A DNA stretch of 64,000 nucleotides from contig JAEWOD010000016.1 in the NCBI GenBank assembly GCA_023461035.1, positions 248,001 to 312,000 of the forward strand, read 5' to 3'. Position 1 is the stretch's first letter; each line of letters starts with the position of its first letter. This DNA is from Bacteroidota bacterium. Lineage in GTDB: Bacteria > Bacteroidota > Bacteroidia > Flavobacteriales > Weeksellaceae. Position numbers and translations under genes: made by a program. Shown here in pieces: positions 51,404 to 60,146 of the stretch. The notes below the pieces were generated by a model. That model worked only from the letters and a program-made list of their open reading frames with translations. It ran no database searches and was not told where the DNA came from.

Positions 51404-53560
51404 TTGGTAAAAACAATAGATAAAAGTCCTTGTATAAAAAATGCTAAAATCGTTTTGGTGTTGTTCTTTTTGTCTGCATTTTTTGAACTGAAAGCGCAAA
51501 CCGTCCAAAGTACAAATGACACGATTAGCCTAAGGAGCCTTCTCAAGAAAATAGAAAATGAGAGTAAAGAAGGAGGTCACCATTCCCGTAAATCTGCGTT
51601 TACAAAAGAAGATTCGATTGAATTAAATACGCTCATCAGAAAAATTTCGTCAGGGAAAAGTCCCGAAATCCTGAAATACGCAGATTTGGCAAGGGCATAT
51701 CGGGATTATTTTTCGCTGTCAAATCAAATCAGGACGCTTGCTTTGGAAAAAAACTTTTTAGGCCGGTTAAACGGGTTAATTGATCTTACAAAAGAAAAAA
51801 ATCTTACAGAGCTTGACGGGAAACTTTATTATCTCAGAGGTCAGTATTTTTCTAAATTTAAACATGATTTTCAGAAGGCCATCACAGACAATCAGTTGTC
51901 TATAGAATTTGCGGCAACTGCAAAGGACACTGTGACTCTGGTAAATGCTTACAACGGAATCGGATTGAATTATGCGGAGCTGGGAGTGAGCGATAAAGCC
52001 ATAGAATTTTTTCACAAAAGCCTTAAACTTCAAAAACTGCCCGACCAAAAATACACAACTCAGATTACAATATCTGATTTGTACCGGAAAATACACCGAT
52101 ACGACAAATCCTTACTCTACCTGAAAGAAGCAGAGCGTATCAGCAAAGAAAATAAATTTGAATCCACTTACCTTTTAAATATCTATTTAGAACTTGCCTC
52201 GGTTTATATAGCTCAAAAAGACTTTGCGGCGGCTTCCGAGCAGATAAAGAAAGCGGAAAACATAGACAGTCCGATTTTCACAGGAAGGATTCATTACACC
52301 AAAGGGCTGTGGTATTTTTATCAAAATGATTTTGGGTCTGCCATTGCAGAATTTGAAAAAAGCCTTGATTTCCAGAAGAAAAACAAATTTTCCAACAGAG
52401 ATACTAAGCTCTACAATGCCTTGGGGAACGCCTATTTTAAGCTGGATTCCGTTCACAGGTCAGCAGGAAAAAGCGTTGAAATTCCTCGTACTGTTTATGA
52501 GAGTCAGAATCTTTTGCAAACATCCAAATCCTATTTTTTGAAAAGTTATGAATTGCTGCCCAGAACCCAAATCAAAGAAAATAAAAGGAAAGTCTACGAG
52601 TCCTTAAAAAAAATATACCTGACAGAAGGAAACTATCAAAAAGCCTTCGAAATGGCAGAGCTCGAGCGGAATATGGCTGACAGCATCAATAATTTTGAAG
52701 TTAGAGCGAAATTTATAGAAAAAGAGTTGCAATATGAATACGAACTGAAAAGAGAAGCTGACAGCCTTCGGTCGGAAAATGAAAAATTACTCACCAAAGC
52801 TCAGATAGAAAGGAAAAAGGCAGAGAACAGGCTGCTTTATCTGGGGCTTTTGGTGCTTGGACTGATTTTGACAATGGCTTTTTTCAGGTTCAAATACCAA
52901 CAGAACGAAAAACAGGTAGAAATTGAAAAGAAAAATACGCTGATCGCTTCTAAAGAAAAGGAGATTCTGAGTGCCGAACTTGATTTTCTAAAAGCGCAAA
53001 TCAATCCCCATTTCCTGTTCAATGTGATTAATTCCATTTATTTTAAAATTGACAAGAGCAACAATGATGCAAGGGATACTTTGTCAGGATTTTCGGACAT
53101 CCTGCGGTATCAACTGTATGAGTGTAACCAGCCCAAGGTTCCCATCGAAAACGAAATCAAATACCTCAGAGAATACGTCCGGCTGCAACTGATGAGGAAA
53201 GCGAAAAATACCGAGCTTCATTTGCACATTGCCGAAAGTGTATCGGGGTTTGCACTCTCGCCTTTGCTGCTTATACCTTTTGTAGAAAATGCTTTTAAAT
53301 ACCTGTCGCATCATAAAAATTCTCCCAATACGATTGACATCAGCCTGGAAAGAAACGCAGATTTGTTTACTTTTACCCTTGTGAACACTTACATTCCCCA
53401 AGCAATAAAGGATTCTGACAGCCCGGGCGGTATTGGGATAAGCAATGTTAAAAGAAGACTGAATTTATTGTATCCCGAAAAGCATGCTTTGAAAATTACA
53501 GAAAACGGAGAGCGTTATTCCGTTGTCTTGACATTAACAATTGAAGGAGATGGAAGCTAA
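51404..53560 (+). CDS. TPR-domain sensor histidine kinase, LytS type (second system)
   Basis: A 718-residue sensor. No ATG lies near the signal sequence, so TTG at 51404 is the likely start; the ATG at 51387 meets a stop at once and is in another frame. Layout: signal peptide (IVLVLFFLSAFFELKAQ), TPR-rich periplasmic part (60-430), membrane helix (475-495), coiled coil, phospho-accepting His536 in AQINPHFLFNVINS, and an ATPase domain with PLLLIPFVENAFKY and GGIGISNVKRRLNLL. The regulator gene overlaps its end by 11 nt. Confidence 0.9.
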   Translation: MVKTIDKSPCIKNAKIVLVLFFLSAFFELKAQTVQSTNDTISLRSLLKKIENESKEGGHHSRKSAFTKEDSIELNTLIRKISSGKSPEILKYADLARAYRDYFSLSNQIRTLALEKNFLGRLNGLIDLTKEKNLTELDGKLYYLRGQYFSKFKHDFQKAITDNQLSIEFAATAKDTVTLVNAYNGIGLNYAELGVSDKAIEFFHKSLKLQKLPDQKYTTQITISDLYRKIHRYDKSLLYLKEAERISKENKFESTYLLNIYLELASVYIAQKDFAAASEQIKKAENIDSPIFTGRIHYTKGLWYFYQNDFGSAIAEFEKSLDFQKKNKFSNRDTKLYNALGNAYFKLDSVHRSAGKSVEIPRTVYESQNLLQTSKSYFLKSYELLPRTQIKENKRKVYESLKKIYLTEGNYQKAFEMAELERNMADSINNFEVRAKFIEKELQYEYELKREADSLRSENEKLLTKAQIERKKAENRLLYLGLLVLGLILTMAFFRFKYQQNEKQVEIEKKNTLIASKEKEILSAELDFLKAQINPHFLFNVINSIYFKIDKSNNDARDTLSGFSDILRYQLYECNQPKVPIENEIKYLREYVRLQLMRKAKNTELHLHIAESVSGFALSPLLLIPFVENAFKYLSHHKNSPNTIDISLERNADLFTFTLVNTYIPQAIKDSDSPGGIGISNVKRRLNLLYPEKHALKITENGERYSVVLTLTIEGDGS

Positions 53561-54266
53561 ACTAAGATGCCTTATCGTAGACGATGAAGCCCTTGCCAGA
53601 AAAGGCTTGCAGGAATATGTCGAAGACATTGATTTTCTGGAGCTGGCAGGGATGGCAGAAGATGTTGAGGAAGCATCAGAGCTATTGAACGCTTTCCGCG
53701 TAGATGTGATGTTTCTGGATGTTAAGATGCCGGGAATGAGCGGTATTGATTTTCTGAGGTCAGCACAAATTCTTCCAAAGGTGATATTGACCACGGCTTA
53801 TTCCGAATATGCCGTAGAGGCTTATGAGTTAGATGTTGTGGATTATTTAGTGAAACCTATTTCGTTCAACCGGTTTTACAAATCCTGTAAAAAGGCAAAA
53901 GAAATTCTTTCTGCAGAAAAGAGCATTGAACCAAAGGCTGAAGGTTCTTTTTTTATTAAAAGCAATAAAAAATACGAGGTAGTTCAAATAAACGACATTC
54001 TATTTGTGGAAGCACTTCAGAATTATGTGATCCTGCATACGTTGCAAAAAAAGACGATAGCCTACATGTCTTTGAAAGAGATTTATGAAAAACTTCCCCC
54101 GTCTCTTTTCGTTCAGGTTCACAAATCATTTCTTGTCGGGGTAAACCACATCGACACAGTTACCAGGGAAGAAATCATCATAAAAGGGAACGCCCTGCCC
54201 GTTGGAAGAAGCTACAGCGATTTTCTCTTCAGGGAAATCGTAGCGGCAAAGCTTTTAAGGAAATAA
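53550..54266 (+). CDS. LytTR-family response regulator (second system)
   Basis: A 238-residue regulator. The start is the ATG at 53550 (MEAKLRCLIVDDEALARKG), overlapping the kinase stop by 11 nt. In the receiver domain the phospho-acceptor is Asp57 (VMFLDVKMPGMSG), with Thr in LTTAYSEY and Lys in YLVKPISF. The LytTR domain covers about 130-235 (FVQVHKSFLVGVNHIDTV, then GNALPVGRSY). It is the likely partner of the kinase and the likely ligand of the direct repeats at 54739-54768. Confidence 0.93.
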   Translation: MEAKLRCLIVDDEALARKGLQEYVEDIDFLELAGMAEDVEEASELLNAFRVDVMFLDVKMPGMSGIDFLRSAQILPKVILTTAYSEYAVEAYELDVVDYLVKPISFNRFYKSCKKAKEILSAEKSIEPKAEGSFFIKSNKKYEVVQINDILFVEALQNYVILHTLQKKTIAYMSLKEIYEKLPPSLFVQVHKSFLVGVNHIDTVTREEIIIKGNALPVGRSYSDFLFREIVAAKLLRK

Positions 54267-54274
54267 TCCGTTGT

Positions 54275-54291
54275 CGTTGGTCAAGAAAAAG
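54275..54291 (+). repeat. 17-nt direct repeat, copy 1
   Basis: CGTTGGTCAAGAAAAAG lies just after the LytTR gene stop and 70 nt before the pseudo-receiver gene. An exact copy is at 54741-54757, just after the pseudo-receiver stop. Confidence 0.75.
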
Positions 54292-54361
54292 AAACCTTTT
54301 GTGTATTTTTCAAAGGACCGGGATGATCGCTACGTATTTTTGGGCTAATCCAATTGGTTTT

Positions 54362-54733
54362 ATGTCAAAGCTAAAATGTATTCTTATAGAAGATGAGGAG
54401 ATTGCTCAAAACGGTTTTAGGAAATACCTTGAGCAAATCAATTTCATCGAAATAACCGGAATTGCATCAACGATTGAAGAAGCGGAAATGTATCACCGGC
54501 TTTTTACTATTGATGTTCAGTTTGTCAATCTGGAACTTTTTGGATGCAGTACGATTTCATTTCTTCAAAAATTCCGCAATACAAAAACTATTGTCGTTTC
54601 AGGTTATACCTCTGTGGAATTATCTCACTACGGAATTTATCCTGTTGATTTTTTACAAAAACCCGTTTCATTTGAGCAATTCTCGGAAAGCTGTCTTATG
54701 ACCTATAAAAAACATTTGGAAATTCTTCGATAA
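54362..54733 (+). CDS. Receiver-only pseudo-response regulator lacking the phospho-acceptor Asp
   Basis: A 123-residue protein. The start at 54362 (MSKLKCILIEDEEIAQNGF) aligns with the LytTR regulator upstream. The receiver fold is complete, but the phospho-acceptor is Asn56 (DVQFVNLELFGCS against DVMFLDVKMPGMS). The acidic pair (E10, D11), a Ser in VVSGYT and the Lys in FLQKPVSFEQF are kept. There is no DNA-binding domain. It appears to be a duplicate of the upstream receiver that lost phosphorylation; it could bind the kinase or regulator as a decoy or heterodimer partner. No frameshift is seen. Confidence 0.8.
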   Translation: MSKLKCILIEDEEIAQNGFRKYLEQINFIEITGIASTIEEAEMYHRLFTIDVQFVNLELFGCSTISFLQKFRNTKTIVVSGYTSVELSHYGIYPVDFLQKPVSFEQFSESCLMTYKKHLEILR

Positions 54734-54738
54734 ATTAT

Positions 54739-54768
54739 ACCGTTGGTCAAGAAAAAGTGGCTGTTGGT
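54739..54768 (+). promoter_or_regulatory. Candidate LytTR operator upstream of the T9SS cargo pair
   Basis: Two direct half-sites, ACCGTTGGT (54739-54747) and GCTGTTGGT (54760-54768), are separated by 12 bp (21 bp centre to centre, two helical turns). The first is a full match to the LytTR consensus [TA][AC][CA]GTTN[AG][TG]; the second matches 6 of 8 fixed positions. The pair ends about 32 nt before a TATCTTTA -7-like box at 54801. The first half-site overlaps the 17-nt repeat copy at 54741-54757. Confidence 0.55.
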
Positions 54769-54800
54769 AATAAATCGTACCCGACATTTTGTTATATATA

Positions 54801-54808
54801 TATCTTTA
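54801..54808 (+). promoter_or_regulatory. -7-like box (TATCTTTA) of the T9SS cargo pair
   Basis: It matches TAnnTTTG at all but the last base, lacks a good -33 element, and lies downstream of the LytTR-type direct repeats, as expected for an activator-dependent promoter. The leader of about 130 nt contains a 7-3-7 hairpin (54833-54849). Confidence 0.35.
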
Positions 54809-54942
54809 TAATCGATTGAACTAAAAAAAATTATGATTTGAAAAATCATGGACAAATGACTTTTACTGTAGATCATCAAAGGGTATATGATATCAAAGGA
54901 AACGAAGGTGTATTTAGTAGAACTTTTAAATACATCAATGTT

Positions 54943-56520
54943 ATGAAATCTGTTTTATATACCGTTGTTCTTTTTTCCATTTTTTCTTTTAGAACAAATG
55001 CCCAGACACTTGAATGGTTAAATGTTTTTGATGTGCATTCATTCGGAATAGGATCAGGAATTTCTCCAAATAGTTTGGTCGATAATAACGGGAAAATTGT
55101 CACTCAGGTAATTGAGAACGACACGATAAAACTGTATCAAACTGCTGCGGACGGAACCATCATAAATACATACGACTCAGGCAAAATGAATCATTTCCAC
55201 TATACTCCACTTATCAGGGTTGGTCAAGATGAGCAAGCGTTTGTATATGAGTCCTTGCCATATCCCGGCTTGTTTTGGTTGCTTCAGACTGATGATGAGC
55301 TAAACGTTACCAAAGAGGTGCAGCTTGAATTTCCTCAAGAAATTTCGTTTCCAAATATTGAAAACCTCATAGAGTACAATAACACATTCTACCTAACCGC
55401 AACATCAAATGAAAATCATCACTTGTTCAGAATAAATGAAGATGACAGTCTTTTAGAAATTTACAGCGGAAGTTTAGATGTTGCTTTTGGAGAGGATTAT
55501 ATACTGCTTGACAACGGAAATGTTATTTTTTCTTACAAAGATGGCGCATATGGCAATGGTCAGATTATCAGATGTTTTTCCCTTGATGATGAAGAACTTA
55601 TATGGGAACAAACCATTGATGCCGGAGTTTATAATTTACTGAGTGAATACAAAGTTGTAAACCATGGCAACACACTTTATGCAGTAGGAAAAGAGGTAGA
55701 ATGGATTGACGGAGTACTTCATTCACAAATTTCTATTTCGCATGTAAACGCAGATTCAGGAGAAATTTTATTTCAGGAGCCATTAGTTTGTGATAATTGT
55801 TTTGGAACCATAGTCGACTTTGCTTACAACGGCATTAATGACCACATTTATATAAATTTAGTGACAGATAACATTTCATTGATTGAAATTGACAATCAAT
55901 CAGCAGACATTATCAATCAGCAAAGTTTCACGTATGATGTTAATTCTACTCTACCTACTATTGGCGAGAAATCTCATATTCATATTATGGAAAATGGTCA
56001 GGTAGTTTTCATTTATAAAAACTATAAGGACGAAATAGAGCAAGATAATCTGTACATTGTTCTGTTGGACAATGAGCTGAACCCTGTAGGAGAGGAATTA
56101 GAAATAAATTTAGACACACACAACAGCAACGAAACACCTACAGACATATTACAATATGATCAAAACAAGATTTTAATCACAGGTATATCACCCGATCCAG
56201 ACCCCTTTATTTTTTGGGAAAAGGTAAGATATTTTACGGCTATGATTGATTTTGAAGATATTTTATCATTAGAAAATCAGACGGAAATAACTGACACTGT
56301 CATACTCTATCCCAATCCTGTAAAATCAGAATTATTTATACAATCGGACAAAAAGATCGAAAGCATATTGGTATTTGATTATTCAGGAAAAAAAGTTCTG
56401 TCCATAAAGGATTCCGCTATCAATAAAGTAGATGTATCAGGATTAAATCAAGGGATTTATATAGCTTTGATGAAGGATACAGAAGGAAACCGGCATTGGT
56501 CGAGGTTCATTAAACAATAA
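54943..56520 (+). CDS. Secreted repeat/propeller-like protein with T9SS type A sorting domain (paralogue 1)
   Basis: A 525-residue protein. The start at 54943 (MKSVLYTVVLFSIFSFRTNA) gives a signal peptide; 35 open codons upstream from a TTG have no homology. The mature region begins EWLNVFDVHSFG and shows repeated strands (NSLVDNNGKIVTQV, ENLIEYNNTFYLTATSNENH, DYILLDNGNVIFSY) like a beta-propeller. A CDNC motif (EPLVCDNCFG) is shared with paralogue 2. The sorting domain starts near 450 (LYPNPVKSELFIQS) and ends FIKQ. The ligand is unknown. Confidence 0.83.
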   Translation: MKSVLYTVVLFSIFSFRTNAQTLEWLNVFDVHSFGIGSGISPNSLVDNNGKIVTQVIENDTIKLYQTAADGTIINTYDSGKMNHFHYTPLIRVGQDEQAFVYESLPYPGLFWLLQTDDELNVTKEVQLEFPQEISFPNIENLIEYNNTFYLTATSNENHHLFRINEDDSLLEIYSGSLDVAFGEDYILLDNGNVIFSYKDGAYGNGQIIRCFSLDDEELIWEQTIDAGVYNLLSEYKVVNHGNTLYAVGKEVEWIDGVLHSQISISHVNADSGEILFQEPLVCDNCFGTIVDFAYNGINDHIYINLVTDNISLIEIDNQSADIINQQSFTYDVNSTLPTIGEKSHIHIMENGQVVFIYKNYKDEIEQDNLYIVLLDNELNPVGEELEINLDTHNSNETPTDILQYDQNKILITGISPDPDPFIFWEKVRYFTAMIDFEDILSLENQTEITDTVILYPNPVKSELFIQSDKKIESILVFDYSGKKVLSIKDSAINKVDVSGLNQGIYIALMKDTEGNRHWSRFIKQ

Positions 56521-56545
56521 TTATAAGCAACACCCTTTGTCCATT

Positions 56546-58132
56546 ATGAAATCAAATATTTACCTGTTTATCATTATTTCCATTTTTTCTCTTAGAGCAA
56601 ACGCACAGGTCGTGGAATGGTTGAATCTTTTTGATGTTCACGGCACCGGATCTGCAATAACACCAAACAGTCTGATTGATAATGAGGGAAAGATAACAAC
56701 CTTGGTAGTTGAAGATTATATAATCAAATTATATCAGACAACACAAGACGGAACAATTACCAATATATTCACCTCAGACAAAACCAATTACTCTGATTAT
56801 ACTCCTCTTATCAGAACAGGAGATGGTGGTCAGGCACTCGTGTTCAGAGCGAATCCATATCCGGGAACTTTTTGGCTGCTTCATACGGATGAAAATCTTA
56901 ATATAATAAAAGATATTGAAATCCAAATTCCCTCGGAAATTTCATTCCCTCATATCAGAAATCTTATTGAATACAACAACCAATTTTATCTTACAACAAC
57001 CTCAAACGGAAACCATCATTTACTGAAAATAAATAACGATGACAGCCTATCCATAATCTACAATGGAAGCATAGAGAGTTCTCACGGGGAAGACTACATA
57101 TTGCTTGACAATGGAAATATTATCTTTTCATACAAAAGTAGAAATAACCATATCATCAGGTGTGTGTCTCTTACTAGTGAGTCTCTTGTATGGGAACAAT
57201 CCCTAAACACCAACTATGGAAATTTACTGCAATATCGGGTAAAAGAGAACGACAATATTTTATATGCTGTTGGTCTAGAAAGAGCTTGGGTTGATGGTTC
57301 GGCAGATGACAACTTGACTATTTCGCATATTGATGTAACTTCTGGAGAAATCCTTTTTCAGGAACCTGTAGACTTACCACCTGTGTGCGACAACTGCTCT
57401 GTTGAATTTAATCATTTTGTCTACAACAGCGTCAATGACCATATGTATATAAGCTACATCAGTGGGTTCCCCGAATCCGCCATTTTGCTGTTTGAAATTG
57501 ATAATCAGACGACCGGTATCATTAATCAGCATTTCTTTCCTTACATACAAAACACCGAGTTGCTTACCATCATCGGTCAGGAATCTTATATACATATAAA
57601 CGAAGACGGTCAGGTCGTATTTTTATACGAAAGTTATAAAGATGAAACCGAAAAAGGGAATCTTTATATTGCCGTTCTGGATGAACAGCTAAATCCTGTT
57701 GGAGAATTACTGGAAATAAATATTGATGAACAAAACAGCAATGAAACTGTTATGCATGTATTGCAGTATGGTCCAAACAAGATTTTAATTACCGGAGTGA
57801 CTCCCGATCCAACTCCCTTTATTTCTTGGGAAGAGACTCGGTTTTTTATAAGCATGATTGATTTGGAAGATGCTTTATCATCGGAAAATCAAGTCCAAAC
57901 ATCGAATGCTGTAACACTTTACCCAAATCCCGTAAAATCAGAATTATTTATACGTTCAGATAAAAACATCGAAAGCATATCGATTTTTGATTATTCGGGG
58001 AAGAAAATTTTATCTTTAAACAGTCACAATAATAAAAAGCTAGATGTATCGGGATTAAGTCAGGGAATTTATTTGATGTTAATCAAAGACATAGACGGAA
58101 ACCAGCACTGGTCGAAATTTATAAAACAATAA
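56546..58132 (+). CDS. Secreted repeat/propeller-like protein with T9SS type A sorting domain (paralogue 2)
   Basis: A 528-residue tandem paralogue of the preceding gene, 25 nt downstream. The ATG at 56546 gives MKSNIYLFIIISIFSLRANA. The two proteins are alike along their whole length, for example EWLNLFDVHGTG against EWLNVFDVHSFG, and NEGKITTLVVED against NNGKIVTQVIEN. The CDNC motif and sorting domain (LYPNPVKSELFIRS to FIKQ) are kept. Most differences are in loops, as expected when two surface proteins diverge in binding. Confidence 0.83.
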   Translation: MKSNIYLFIIISIFSLRANAQVVEWLNLFDVHGTGSAITPNSLIDNEGKITTLVVEDYIIKLYQTTQDGTITNIFTSDKTNYSDYTPLIRTGDGGQALVFRANPYPGTFWLLHTDENLNIIKDIEIQIPSEISFPHIRNLIEYNNQFYLTTTSNGNHHLLKINNDDSLSIIYNGSIESSHGEDYILLDNGNIIFSYKSRNNHIIRCVSLTSESLVWEQSLNTNYGNLLQYRVKENDNILYAVGLERAWVDGSADDNLTISHIDVTSGEILFQEPVDLPPVCDNCSVEFNHFVYNSVNDHMYISYISGFPESAILLFEIDNQTTGIINQHFFPYIQNTELLTIIGQESYIHINEDGQVVFLYESYKDETEKGNLYIAVLDEQLNPVGELLEINIDEQNSNETVMHVLQYGPNKILITGVTPDPTPFISWEETRFFISMIDLEDALSSENQVQTSNAVTLYPNPVKSELFIRSDKNIESISIFDYSGKKILSLNSHNNKKLDVSGLSQGIYLMLIKDIDGNQHWSKFIKQ

Positions 58133-58162
58133 TCATCAGGTACAAACAAGAGAAATTTAAAG

Positions 58163-58191
58163 ACCTCCAAGGTTTTTGAAGCCCTGGAGGT
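58163..58191. terminator. Hairpin between convergent genes
   Basis: ACCTCCA and TGGAGGT form the base of a stem with further pairing (AGG/CCC) inside. It lies between the T9SS cargo pair and the VWA gene. The T-runs are weak, so efficiency is uncertain. Confidence 0.5.
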
Positions 58192-58200
58192 TGGGTAGGA

Positions 58201-59781
58201 TTATAAATCTTCTGCTTTTCTTACCAGTCCCAAAAATTCAGAGCGATAACCTTCGTCATCCTTTCCCATTCCCGATTTCGCCCAAGTTAATACATCTGAA
58301 TAGGTATAGTCTTTCGCAAATTTCGAATCGCGAAGCAGCAAACCAAATCCGGCAACTGCGCCCACGAATTGCTGATCCTGACTTGCCGAACTCCAAGATT
58401 TCAAATCCGAAGTTTTTACGACTTCTGAAATCAACTTACTGGTTTCGGAATCAATCGGTTTGTATCGAAGTTTCAGCGTTACTAAATCCGAATTGTTATT
58501 TCCTGCGGATGTGTTTTGGTATTTAAGTGGATCCACGTTTCCGGCTTGGGATTTTCCGCCTTTTGGAACGATTTCGTAAATTGCCGTTACGTTATGTCCT
58601 GCTCCCAATTCACCTGCATCTTTGGTGTCGTCATTAAAATCTTCGTTGTTCAGCAAACGGTTTTCATACCCGATTAACCGATATTCTTCTACGGTATTGG
58701 GATTAAATTCCACTTGGATTTTCACGTCCTTGGCGATGGTAAATAAGTTCGCTGTTAATTCCTTTTTGAATACTTTTTGGGCTTCGCCCCAATTGTCGAT
58801 GTAGAAATAATTTCCGTTTCCTTTGTTGGAAATCAACTCCATCATCTGGTCGTTGTAATTACCCATTCCAAATCCGCAAATCGTTAAGAAAACCTTTGAT
58901 TTAGCTTCTTTCTGGATCAAATCCAGCAACCCGCTATCCGAAGTGTTTCCTACATTAAAATCACCGTCGGTAGCGAGAATCACGCGATTATTTCCTCCAT
59001 CAATGAAATTTTCTCTTGCGATTTTATACGCCATTTCGATTCCGCCTGCACCGTTGGTAGAACCACCCGACTGCAAAGCATCCAATGCCTCTTCAATTTT
59101 TTCAATATTCCGAACCGATGTGCTTTCCAAAACCACTCCGGCATCGCCGGCATACTTAACGATTGCAACTTTGCTTTTCGGGTCTAAATTTTGCGCCATC
59201 AATTTGAACGAACGAGCCAACAATGGAAGCTTATTCTGATCACTCATAGAACCGGAAACGTCAATCAGGAAAACCAAGTTGGATGGTCTTAAGTTTTCAT
59301 AATCGATTTTCTTTCCCTGAATGCCGATTCGAAGTAATTGATGCTCTTTGTTCCAAGGCGATTCTGTCAATTCGGTTGACACGGAAAAAGGCGTTTCTCC
59401 GGTCGGATTCGGGTAATTGTACGAAAAATAATTGATCATTTCTTCTATGCGAATTGCCCCTTTTTCAGGTTTTTGTCCGTTTTCGATGAAACGGCGGACA
59501 TTGGCGTAAGAAGCATTGTCCACGTCAATGGAGAACGTGGAAAGCGGATTGTCTTTTGCATTTTTAAATTCATTTTCCACGATTTCAGCATAGCGTTCCG
59601 TATTGTGCTGAACGATTACGGGTTCTCCGTCCGGAGCCGGTGCAATTTCGTAAGCTGCATCGGCGGCTTCTTTCACAGCATATTTTTCTTGCATTCCTTG
59701 ATTTCCGCAGGAGCTCAATGTAATCAAACCAATAAGAGATAGTCCGATTCCTAAATTTCTGATTAAAATGTTTTGTGTCAT
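58201..59781 (-). CDS. Von Willebrand factor type A domain lipoprotein (YfbK-like)
   Basis: A 526-residue protein. The lipobox Cys25 is in LITLSSC. A YfbK-type N-terminal domain (NPLSTFSIDVDNASYANVRRF) precedes the VWA domain, whose metal-binding MIDAS motif is D174-x-S176-x-S178 (FLIDVSGSMS), with the later MIDAS Asp in LATDGDFNVG. The C-terminal region (FGLLLRDSKFAKDYTYSDVL) matches DUF3520. Probably a periplasmic or surface adhesion or assembly factor; partner unknown. Confidence 0.88.
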   Translation of the reverse strand: MTQNILIRNLGIGLSLIGLITLSSCGNQGMQEKYAVKEAADAAYEIAPAPDGEPVIVQHNTERYAEIVENEFKNAKDNPLSTFSIDVDNASYANVRRFIENGQKPEKGAIRIEEMINYFSYNYPNPTGETPFSVSTELTESPWNKEHQLLRIGIQGKKIDYENLRPSNLVFLIDVSGSMSDQNKLPLLARSFKLMAQNLDPKSKVAIVKYAGDAGVVLESTSVRNIEKIEEALDALQSGGSTNGAGGIEMAYKIARENFIDGGNNRVILATDGDFNVGNTSDSGLLDLIQKEAKSKVFLTICGFGMGNYNDQMMELISNKGNGNYFYIDNWGEAQKVFKKELTANLFTIAKDVKIQVEFNPNTVEEYRLIGYENRLLNNEDFNDDTKDAGELGAGHNVTAIYEIVPKGGKSQAGNVDPLKYQNTSAGNNNSDLVTLKLRYKPIDSETSKLISEVVKTSDLKSWSSASQDQQFVGAVAGFGLLLRDSKFAKDYTYSDVLTWAKSGMGKDDEGYRSEFLGLVRKAEDL

Positions 59782-60146
59782 AACAATGGATTTTTAAAGA
59801 ATTGATGCCACGAAGAAAGAAAGGGTTGTGCAGAAATCAAGAAAAAGAGCTTGTAAAGTTTTTGTAATGTGATTTGAATGTTTTGTAAAAGATTATTTTA
59901 ATTTACAAGAAACTCATAATAAATTAGTTACAGATATATACTTCAAAATTTTTGAAACCTTCAAGGTTTGAATTCTTTCAATATCTCAATAAAGAAAAAC
60001 CTTGATTAGGTTTTAAATTGTACAAAAAATGAAGAGTGACTATTGATTCCAATTGCAGGATTTTTCAAAATATAAATTATTGTATTGAATTTGAGTTATA
60101 AGTATTCATTTTTTCATACCTTAATTGCATTCAAAATACAAAGGCT
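59782..60146. other. 365-nt divergent gap between the VWA gene and the third kinase gene
   Basis: It holds a small dyad AAACCTT-C-AAGGTTT (59955-59969), a relative of the intergenic palindromes, and AT-rich leader sequence. I could not recognise a clear TAnnTTTG box for either gene and see no ORF or RNA structure. Confidence 0.5.
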
